This document shows, piece by piece, positions 34,200 to 41,163 of a DNA stretch of 64,000 nt. Each line of letters starts with the position of its first letter. Within the stretch, counting starts at the first letter, position 1. A program made the position numbers and the translations under genes. Under the pieces are notes generated by a model that saw nothing but the letters and a program-made list of their open reading frames with translations, was not told where the DNA came from and did no database searches. Origin of the DNA: Chloroflexota bacterium (GTDB lineage Bacteria > Chloroflexota > Anaerolineae > Anaerolineales > Villigracilaceae); NCBI GenBank assembly GCA_016219545.1, contig JACRMH010000039.1:112172-176171 (forward strand), given 5' to 3'.

Positions 34200-34526
34200 T
34201 TATTTGGGCGGCAGGGTCAACGCAAATTCAACACCTAATTTGATCCATTCACTGAGTTGTTTCTTCGTTTTATATCCATCCGGCTCGATGAGCAGCCAGC
34301 CTTTCATCGGTTTGCCTCTCAACGCAAACGGCTTGACATATTTCTTCTTCAAGAAAACCTCGTGTTTCGATGGGTCAATCCTTGCAACCATATCCCCTTT
34401 GTACCAGCCGCAAGCCATGTTACCGTTGATCAAATATCCAAGCCCGCCGAACATTTTCTTTTCAACGAAGGGCAGACCTTCCAATTCAGCGCGGACTCGC
34501 TCCGCAAATTTTTGATCGTACGCCAT
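34200..34526 (-). CDS. TfoX/Sxy N-terminal domain protein
   Basis: 108 residues: FVEKKMFGGLGYLINGNMACGWYKGDMVARI then KPFALRGKPMKGWLLIEPDG, the TfoX_N pattern. Full-length TfoX/Sxy controls natural competence in gamma-proteobacteria; isolated N-terminal domains like this are widespread with no clear role. It stops three bases before the ATG of the ICMT-like gene, giving an operon TfoX-like, ICMT-like, ADH. Confidence 0.88.
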   Translation of the reverse strand: MAYDQKFAERVRAELEGLPFVEKKMFGGLGYLINGNMACGWYKGDMVARIDPSKHEVFLKKKYVKPFALRGKPMKGWLLIEPDGYKTKKQLSEWIKLGVEFALTLPPK

Positions 34527-34531
34527 ATCTC

Positions 34532-34575
34532 CTCACTCATCACTGTTCACTGATAACTAATTACTGCCCACTGAA
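34532..34575. repeat. Tandem repeat of family J
   Basis: CACTCATCACTGTTCACTGA followed by TAACTAATTACTGCCCACTGA is built of ACTGA/CACTG units. It is the inverted version of the element at 8107-8136 and lies directly before the upp stop. Confidence 0.6.
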
Positions 34576-35202
34576 TCATCCCGTCCCGAACTGCCTGTCA
34601 CCTGCATCCCCAAGCCCCGGTACGATGTAGGCCCGTTCATTGAGATGATCGTCAATGGCGGCCAAGTAAATATCGATGTCGGGGTGAGCCGTCTGCATGG
34701 CCTTGATCCCTTCCGGCGCGCCGATCAGCCCCACGAACTTGATTTTCTTCACGCCCCAACGTTTGAGAATGTCCGCTGTAGCCGTGGCGGACCCGCCGGT
34801 GGCCAGCATTGGGTCGAGGATCAAACAAACGGAGACGGTGGGTTCAAGCGGAAGTTTGTTGTAATACTCAACCGGCTTGAGGGTGTGTTCATCGCGGTAG
34901 AGACCGATGTGCCATACTTCCGCGGACGGCATCAATTCCCAAATGCCTTCCATCATGCCAAGCCCTGCCCGCAGGATCGGGACGAGTCCGATCTTTTCTT
35001 TCAATTCATAAGCCTGCATTTTGGTGAGCGGCGTTTCGATTTCAACAGGAGTCACTTGCAGGTCAGCGGTAGCCTCATATGCAAGAAGTCCCGCGATCTC
35101 CTGGACGAGTTCGCGGAACTTTTTGGGTTCGGTATTCTTATTGCGCAAGCGGGATAGTTTATGGGCGATCAACGGGTGATTGGAAGCATGGACATTGGAC
35201 AT
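34576..35202 (-). CDS. upp: Uracil phosphoribosyltransferase
   Basis: 208 residues that make UMP from uracil and PRPP (pyrimidine salvage). Visible: [22 protein letters not shown], the flexible loop [17 protein letters not shown]-binding [21 protein letters not shown], and the C-terminal uracil-binding [11 protein letters not shown]. Length and motifs are normal. The ribosome site is modest (AGGAGA). Confidence 0.96.
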   Translation of the reverse strand: MSNVHASNHPLIAHKLSRLRNKNTEPKKFRELVQEIAGLLAYEATADLQVTPVEIETPLTKMQAYELKEKIGLVPILRAGLGMMEGIWELMPSAEVWHIGLYRDEHTLKPVEYYNKLPLEPTVSVCLILDPMLATGGSATATADILKRWGVKKIKFVGLIGAPEGIKAMQTAHPDIDIYLAAIDDHLNERAYIVPGLGDAGDRQFGTG

Positions 35203-35295
35203 GTGGGGAATCTCCTGTAGTGAGTTGCTTAATTATAGCCTTACAAGTGATATTTGACCCGTGACTCGCGCCATGGATTTTGCTACACTAATAAT

Positions 35296-35350
35296 GTACC
35301 GCGACATTTATGTCGCCTTGCAAAGACAAGCGACATAAATGTCGCGGTAC
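35296..35350. repeat. Long perfect palindrome of family G
   Basis: The 21-bp arms starting GTACCGCGACATTTATGTCG and ending with the exact inverse are perfect, with a 13-base loop. The core GCGACATTTATGTCGC is shared with 9509-9524. It lies in the upp/radical SAM divergent intergenic region. Confidence 0.85.
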
Positions 35351-35372
35351 GAAGATTGACCTGGAGAAAACC

Positions 35373-36263
35373 ATGAAGCTATCAGGACTTCATATACTGC
35401 TAACCTATCAATGCACCTTCGAATGTGACCACTGTTTTGTGTGGGGCAGTCCGTGGCAAAAGGGAAACCTCACCTACGAGCAGATCGAGAATATTCTCGA
35501 TCAGGCAAAAGAGGCTGGTGTCACCTCCATTTATTTCGAAGGCGGTGAGCCTTTCCTGTATTATGCCGTTTTAGTGGAAGGCGTGCGCAAGGCGGCGGAG
35601 TTGGGTTTTGAGGTTGGTATTGTTTCCAACGCCTATTGGGCAAGTTCGGTGGATGATGCCGAAGAATGGCTGAGTCCCTTCGCGGGGCTTCTCGCGGATC
35701 TCACTGTAAGCAGTGACCTCTTTCATTGTAATGACACGATGGGCGAGCGCCCGCAGAATGCGATCATTGCGGCTAAACGGCTGAACATCCCAACCGGCAC
35801 GATCCGCATTGCCCAGCCTGGCGTTGACGCGAAGCAGACGCATGGTCAAATACAAGATGAGGGCGCGGTGGTCTTTCGCGGCCGGGCGGCGAAAATGCTT
35901 GTTGAAAAAGTACCAACTTACGGTTACGAAAGATTCGATTCCTGTCCGCATGAAGACCTGCGTGACCCCGGACGTGTCCACCTTGATCCGCTGGGGAATC
36001 TCCATATTTGTCAGGGCATCACAATTGGAAATCTGTTCGAGACGCCGCTTAAAGAAATTTGTGAAAAATATGATGCGGATGTCCACCCGATCTGCGGACC
36101 TCTGCTCGAGGGCGGACCTGCTTCGCTGGTGACTGAATACAATCTCAAGCACGCTTCGGGCTACGCCGACGCCTGTCACCTGTGCTATGAAGCAAGGGTG
36201 GCGCTGAGAGAGCGCTTCCCTCAATACCTAAATCCCGATCAAATGTATGGAGTGATGGAATGA
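35373..36263 (+). CDS. Radical SAM protein with SPASM-like C-terminus
   Basis: 296 residues from the ATG at 35373 (TGGAG ribosome site). The upstream extension to 35310 runs through the palindrome and is rejected. The cluster motif is CTFECDHCFVW (CxxxCxxC), followed by YFEGGEPFLYY (SAM-binding). The end has DPLGNLHICQGITIGNLFETPLKEI and C..C residues, which fits a second-cluster SPASM-like region. The family installs bonds in peptides or modifies small molecules; no precursor peptide gene is adjacent. The stop overlaps the start of the DUF385 gene (ATGA), so the two are coupled. Confidence 0.85.
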   Translation: MKLSGLHILLTYQCTFECDHCFVWGSPWQKGNLTYEQIENILDQAKEAGVTSIYFEGGEPFLYYAVLVEGVRKAAELGFEVGIVSNAYWASSVDDAEEWLSPFAGLLADLTVSSDLFHCNDTMGERPQNAIIAAKRLNIPTGTIRIAQPGVDAKQTHGQIQDEGAVVFRGRAAKMLVEKVPTYGYERFDSCPHEDLRDPGRVHLDPLGNLHICQGITIGNLFETPLKEICEKYDADVHPICGPLLEGGPASLVTEYNLKHASGYADACHLCYEARVALRERFPQYLNPDQMYGVME

Positions 36264-36682
36264 ACGGAAATGATTTTATGGCCTGGGTCTTGCGCTCGCC
36301 TTTCCACGGCATGTTAAGCAGCGGCATGATGCTCATCACGATCACCGGAAGAAAGACAGGCAAGACATTCACAATCCCGGTTGGATATTATGAAGAAGGC
36401 GGATATTTATGGATCATTACCAACCGCGATAGAAAATGGTGGCGCAACTTGCAAGGCGGCGCAAATGTGAAGCTGCTATTGAAGCGTAAACCCGTCAATG
36501 GATTTGCTGAGACTGAGTTGGACAATAAAGCTGTTGAGGCGCAACTACTTGAATATCTAAAACATATTCCGCAAGCGGCCAAATCTTTTGGTATCCGCGT
36601 GGAAAATAAACTCCCAAATGCAGAGGATGTTGCTGACACCGCTAAAGATAGATTGTTTGTAAAAATCAAATTATTGGAATAA
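36260..36682 (+). CDS. Deazaflavin (F420)-dependent nitroreductase family protein (DUF385)
   Basis: 140 residues: LITITGRKTGKTFTIPVGYYEEGGYLWIITN and WWRNLQGGANVKLLLKRKP, which match the split-barrel F420H2-dependent Ddn/AcrB-like group. Members reduce nitro, quinone or lipid substrates with deazaflavin F420. Translational overlap with the radical SAM gene suggests both act on one compound or in F420-linked chemistry. The C-terminal end overlaps the convergent gene by 12 bases. Confidence 0.85.
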   Translation: MNGNDFMAWVLRSPFHGMLSSGMMLITITGRKTGKTFTIPVGYYEEGGYLWIITNRDRKWWRNLQGGANVKLLLKRKPVNGFAETELDNKAVEAQLLEYLKHIPQAAKSFGIRVENKLPNAEDVADTAKDRLFVKIKLLE

Positions 36683-37036
36683 CCTGAAGAACACCGGCAA
36701 TGCGCCGAGCAAGGTACACAGTATGAAGAATATGACCAGCATTACAAGGCAGGTGGGCAAGAACAATCTCAACCAGGTCCACATGGCATATAAATTGAAG
36801 GCGTGCGTTGCAACGGGTTGAACCTTTCGTAATAGATCGCTTGCATCAATTTCCGGCTGTTGAAAATATTTTGCGTTTGGTATATCTTCTTGTGTGGGTA
36901 TGACCATGATGCGCTTTGAAATGGGGATGGTTATGTTCGCCCCGCAATAAGTACAGGGCATATGGGTTTGCCCTGCTTTTGGATGGGACGGTCCGCCGCA
37001 AGCGGGGCAGATGATGGTTTGAGTTTGCTCAGTCAT
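36671..37036 (-). CDS. Zinc-ribbon membrane protein of unknown function
   Basis: 121 residues. Two CxxC pairs (CPACG and CTYCG, residues about 10-35) form a zinc ribbon; a linker follows, then one hydrophobic helix (LPTCLVMLVIFFILCTLLGALPVFF). It probably sits with the ribbon in the cytoplasm. It converges on the DUF385 gene. Function unknown. Confidence 0.75.
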   Translation of the reverse strand: MTEQTQTIICPACGGPSHPKAGQTHMPCTYCGANITIPISKRIMVIPTQEDIPNAKYFQQPEIDASDLLRKVQPVATHAFNLYAMWTWLRLFLPTCLVMLVIFFILCTLLGALPVFFRLFQ

Positions 37037-37130
37037 GATTTCTCCAAGGATGCCGCGATTATAGTCTTTGCTACTTCAATGTGTGACTTTATTCTTGCCA
37101 TAAACACTAATCGCCTGTATGCTTGGGGAT

Positions 37131-38474
37131 ATGAGCACACTTTCCTTCCCTAAGAATTTCATTTGGGGGGTTGCCACTTCGGCATACCAAATCGAGGGCG
37201 CATGGAATGAGGATGGGCGGGGACCTTCCATCTGGGATACGTTCAGTCATACACCAGGCAAGGTCGTCAACAACGAAAATGCTGACGTAGCCGCAGACCA
37301 TTATCACCGCTGGAAGGAAGATGCGGGCTTGATGTCTGAATTGGGCATCAAGTCTTATCGCTTCTCCACATCCTGGCCGCGCATTTTGCCCGATGGCACA
37401 GGCAAGGTCAACAAAAAGGGATTGGATTTCTACGACCGCCTTGTGGATGAATTGCTCAAGCGCAAGATCGAACCTTATGTGTGTCTCTTCCATTGGGATT
37501 TGCCACAGACTTTACAGGATGCGGGCGGATGGCCGAACCGCGACACAACCACGCACTTTGCCGAATATGCCCGCATCGTGGCGGGGCGGTTGGGTGACCG
37601 GGTAAATGTGTGGTTCACCCATAATGAACCCTGGGTGGCGGCCTTTGTTGGGCATTTCCTCGGTGACCATGCGCCCGGCAAAAAGGATCTTGGCGCGGCC
37701 GTCAAGTCACTGCATCATATTTTGCTGTCACACGGATTAGCCACAGAAGCGATCCGCTCCGAGGTGAAGCATCCTGTTAAGATCGGGATAACGCTCAACC
37801 TCAATCCTGTCTATCCGGCTACAGACTCGAAGAAAGATCGCGAAGCTGCCGAGCGCGTGGACATGTTCATGAATCGCATTGTGTTGGATCCATTGTTGAA
37901 AGGCACATCTCCAATTCAAGAATCCACAATTGCGAAGATGCTGACCGGCAAGATCATCAAAGACGGTGACCTCGAAAAAATTCGTCAACTGGATATTCTT
38001 GGCGTTAACTATTATTCGCGTGCTGTCATGAAGCATTCGAGTTTGGTTCCGCTGGTCAATGTGGAGCAGGTACAGCCCGAAGGCAATGAGTATTCAGGCA
38101 TGTGGGAAATTTATCCCGATGGCATGTATGAAATTTTGAAACAAGTCTGGAATTACAACCCAACCTGCGACTTAATGGTCACAGAAAACGGCGTCCCCGT
38201 GCCCGATGGTGTGGACTTTGATGGCCGCATCCGCGACGAACGGCGCATCCGCTATTTACGGGATCACATCGCGCAGGTGCATCGCGCCATTGAAGACGGC
38301 ATTCCTGTAAAGGGCTATTTCCACTGGTCCCTGCTGGATAACTTCGAATGGAACCTCGGGTATGGTCAACGCTTTGGGTTGGTGTATGTGGATTTCAAAA
38401 CACAGAAGCGCATCATGAAAGATAGCGGGCGCTGGTTTGCAGAAGTGATAAAAAAGAATGGGCTGGAAATCTAG
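37131..38474 (+). CDS. GH1 beta-glucosidase
   Basis: 447 residues from the ATG at 37131 (TTGGGGAT upstream); the longer frame from 37119 has no ribosome site. A retaining beta-glycosidase: N-terminal FPKNFIWGVATSAYQIEGAW, acid/base THNEPW (Glu166), nucleophile VTENGVP (Glu352), and aglycone region YFHWSLLDNFEWNLGYGQRFG. There is no signal peptide, so it acts on imported cellobiose-like sugars or glycosides. It precedes the flippase-mannosidase pair and may belong to the same glycan function. Confidence 0.94.
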   Translation: MSTLSFPKNFIWGVATSAYQIEGAWNEDGRGPSIWDTFSHTPGKVVNNENADVAADHYHRWKEDAGLMSELGIKSYRFSTSWPRILPDGTGKVNKKGLDFYDRLVDELLKRKIEPYVCLFHWDLPQTLQDAGGWPNRDTTTHFAEYARIVAGRLGDRVNVWFTHNEPWVAAFVGHFLGDHAPGKKDLGAAVKSLHHILLSHGLATEAIRSEVKHPVKIGITLNLNPVYPATDSKKDREAAERVDMFMNRIVLDPLLKGTSPIQESTIAKMLTGKIIKDGDLEKIRQLDILGVNYYSRAVMKHSSLVPLVNVEQVQPEGNEYSGMWEIYPDGMYEILKQVWNYNPTCDLMVTENGVPVPDGVDFDGRIRDERRIRYLRDHIAQVHRAIEDGIPVKGYFHWSLLDNFEWNLGYGQRFGLVYVDFKTQKRIMKDSGRWFAEVIKKNGLEI

Positions 38475-38563
38475 CCACGAACACTAGCACCGAGCGCGAG
38501 TGCGGTGTTACACGAATGAGCACGAAATATAAAACATTCGTGAAAATTTGTGAAATTCGTGGC
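38474..38563. repeat. Intergenic repeat of family L with palindromic ends
   Basis: GCCACGAA (38474) and TTCGTGGC (38556-38563) enclose units such as CACGAA and a small GCACCGAGCGCGAGTGC palindrome. The stem with CACGAAT/ATTCGTG is perfect and may terminate GH1 transcription. Confidence 0.6.
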
Positions 38564-38637
38564 AAAAAAATAGACATATAACTTATGATTAAGACCAAGA
38601 AAATTAGTGCTTATCTGTGGAAAAAAAGGATACCCTC

Positions 38638-41163
38638 ATGAAAAGACTCATCATCATTCTCACGACCCTGCTTATCCTCTTCTCGTTTGCCGGCCCCGCA
38701 CTTGCCGATGATAGTTTGCGTGTTTATTATGCAGGCAGTGACGGAAGTGTGAAGACTGCGTTGGAACTTGCGAAGTTCACCTTTGTGACCGACCCTGCTC
38801 TGGCGGATGTGTTCGTACTGAATGGGGAGATTTCCAATGCAGATGTGGTCCGCGCACGTGTGGAGCAAGGCGCGGGATTGGTGCTCATCCTCGGTCCGAA
38901 CCTGACCGGGACGCAGGTGAGTGATATTCTGGGAGTTCCGCTAACGCTAACAGCGCAGGACAAGGCCGTCAGCTTGACAGATATTAATATTAACGATCCC
39001 TTGCTGACAGAGATCATCTGGAACGGCGCGCCGCAAGTCCGCGAAAGATTTGAAATGGTGACGCCGCTTTCATCTGTGCAACCGCTGGTGACTTCATTCG
39101 AAGATGGCGATTGGATCCTTTGGCAGGCGCGCCCGAATGAATATGTGTTCTCGGCATTTTTGAATGGTGACAACCCGCAAATACAGGAATGGGGATATTT
39201 CAATTATTTGATCTATCATCTCGTTGAACGCGCTGCGGGACGAAGCCCGCTTTCATTTGCAGATTATCCTTCGTCGCCAGTGCCGCATACGCCAGAGAAA
39301 AATATTCTGTTTGTCCTGCTCGGACTTATCATCGTAACAACCTTTGCAATATTCTTCGTTGTGCGGCGCTATAGTTTGAGTCACCCCGAAGAGCTGGATC
39401 AAATCGTCTCGGACAGGAGCAGGTTCCAGGTCAATGAAGAAGCGACAGGCTGGGAGGATGTCGGCTTCCATCGTCCCTTGTCTGGTTTTTTGGTCGCGCT
39501 CACTGCCGGCATCACGTTATTCATCCCGTTGATCATTTATCAAAATTTGATCCTGCCTGTGTATATTTTGCCGTCTGCCCAGGCTTTGGGAATCTGGGGG
39601 CGCGTGACACAATTCTTTAACCTCGCCTGGTTTTTCTTTGACATGGGAACGAGCATTGCGTTCATTAAATATATGTCGCAATATCGCGTGGATGACCCGA
39701 AGCGCGGCATTCAGTTCGGGCAGGTCTTTGTGTGGTGGCAATTTATTTCCGGTGCAGTGCAGGTGGCCTTGGTTGTCGCACTGGCCGCGACTGTTGCACC
39801 GAACTCGGCTTATGCCTTGTACGCGTGGAGCGTGATCATCCACGCCTTTATTCAGATCCCCGGTTTTTATCGGGTGTTCCTGTATGCGTTTTCAGGATTT
39901 CAACGCAACGATTACGCGCGTTATCTTGACCTGGGTTTGAATGTGTTATTACCAATGATTGTCCAGCCGATCTTTGTAAGCATTGCTTATGTGTGGGGAC
40001 GTACGCACCCAATGTTTGGCAGTGCAATGGGCGGACTGCTTGGCATGGGTATTGCGGCTTATGCGGCAGAAGTGCTGACCTTTTTGCTTGGCTATTGGTT
40101 ATATCGCCGCATCGGACTCAATGTGCGGGTTTTGTTTTTGGCGCATTTCGATTGGGAGATTGCGAAGACGAGTTTCCGTTTTGGCGTATTCGAGATGCTG
40201 GGTTCGGCGGCCTGGTCGGCCGGGCAGGCCGCGGAGATCTGGATCACACAGGCACGCTTGATCAACTACGCAGAGATCTGGGGCAACTGGATGCTGGCGC
40301 AAAATTTCGTTTTCGCTTTCAACGTGGGGACGACCTTGAGTGATGGGGCAATGCCATCCATTTCAGAGGCCATCTCGCATGGAAGGATAATCCTCAGCCA
40401 GTATTACGCAGTGATGACTTACAAGTGGGGCGGAATGGTCTCTGGCTTTTTAGCGGCCGTTCTGCTTGCGGTTGGACCACGCTTCATTATAGGGGCATCA
40501 GGACCCGATTTTGCGCGCGCAGCCGCTTATGCTGTACCTCTCCTGATTTGGGGCGCGATCCAATATCCATCCTGGGTCGGTGACAATGTGCAGCTGGGCT
40601 CGAACAAGCCTTATCTCAAATCCATCTTGATCGCCGGCGAACAAACCATCCGCGTCATCCTTGCTCTGGTTTTGTTAAAGCGTTTCCAGGTGAACGCCCT
40701 GGTCATTGCCTACTTCGTCGGCTTGCTGACAAAAGACTTCGTGGGATATTTTGTCAATGACAAGTTGTGCTTCCCGCAGAAATTCTTTTTCTGGCAATCC
40801 ATCGGCGCGCCCTTGCTGGCAACGGGCGCGCATTACCTTTTGATGAATGAAGTCTCTGCGCTGATCTGGAAAGGTGAGCAGATCACATCCATCCTAATTT
40901 TCTTCATCGGTGTCCTACCAAGTTTGCCTGTGTACATGTTCCTTTACGGCATATTCGGCGGTTGGGATGATGCGACCCTGATCGAATTCCGCGAAGCCAC
41001 TACCATGACCGGACCTGTCCGCGGGATGGTGGAGTGGCTCATGCTGCGTCCCACTGCATTTGGCGCGCGCATCAGTCCGCTAACGAATCGCTTCCCAATT
41101 AATATCCACGCCGCCGCGATGGAAGAGGCGCGAAGTTTGACATTGGAAAAGGTGAAGCTGTAG
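38638..41163 (+). CDS. Flippase-like membrane protein with N-terminal extracytoplasmic domain
   Basis: 841 residues from the ATG at 38638, with a cleavable-looking signal (MKRLIIILTTLLILFSFAGPALA). Residues about 24-220 form a soluble alpha/beta domain with a glutamine-amidotransferase/ThuA-like feel (ALADVFVLNGEISNADVV, GLVLILGPNLTG) but no visible catalytic Cys. A single helix (ILFVLLGLIIVTTFAIFFV) then leads into about 12 membrane helices typical of the MATE/MOP or Wzx-type lipid-linked-glycan flippases. The fusion of a flippase with an outside domain is unusual. The gene ends in TAG directly followed by the ATG of the mannosidase, so they are cotranscribed. Confidence 0.8.
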   Translation: MKRLIIILTTLLILFSFAGPALADDSLRVYYAGSDGSVKTALELAKFTFVTDPALADVFVLNGEISNADVVRARVEQGAGLVLILGPNLTGTQVSDILGVPLTLTAQDKAVSLTDININDPLLTEIIWNGAPQVRERFEMVTPLSSVQPLVTSFEDGDWILWQARPNEYVFSAFLNGDNPQIQEWGYFNYLIYHLVERAAGRSPLSFADYPSSPVPHTPEKNILFVLLGLIIVTTFAIFFVVRRYSLSHPEELDQIVSDRSRFQVNEEATGWEDVGFHRPLSGFLVALTAGITLFIPLIIYQNLILPVYILPSAQALGIWGRVTQFFNLAWFFFDMGTSIAFIKYMSQYRVDDPKRGIQFGQVFVWWQFISGAVQVALVVALAATVAPNSAYALYAWSVIIHAFIQIPGFYRVFLYAFSGFQRNDYARYLDLGLNVLLPMIVQPIFVSIAYVWGRTHPMFGSAMGGLLGMGIAAYAAEVLTFLLGYWLYRRIGLNVRVLFLAHFDWEIAKTSFRFGVFEMLGSAAWSAGQAAEIWITQARLINYAEIWGNWMLAQNFVFAFNVGTTLSDGAMPSISEAISHGRIILSQYYAVMTYKWGGMVSGFLAAVLLAVGPRFIIGASGPDFARAAAYAVPLLIWGAIQYPSWVGDNVQLGSNKPYLKSILIAGEQTIRVILALVLLKRFQVNALVIAYFVGLLTKDFVGYFVNDKLCFPQKFFFWQSIGAPLLATGAHYLLMNEVSALIWKGEQITSILIFFIGVLPSLPVYMFLYGIFGGWDDATLIEFREATTMTGPVRGMVEWLMLRPTAFGARISPLTNRFPINIHAAAMEEARSLTLEKVKL

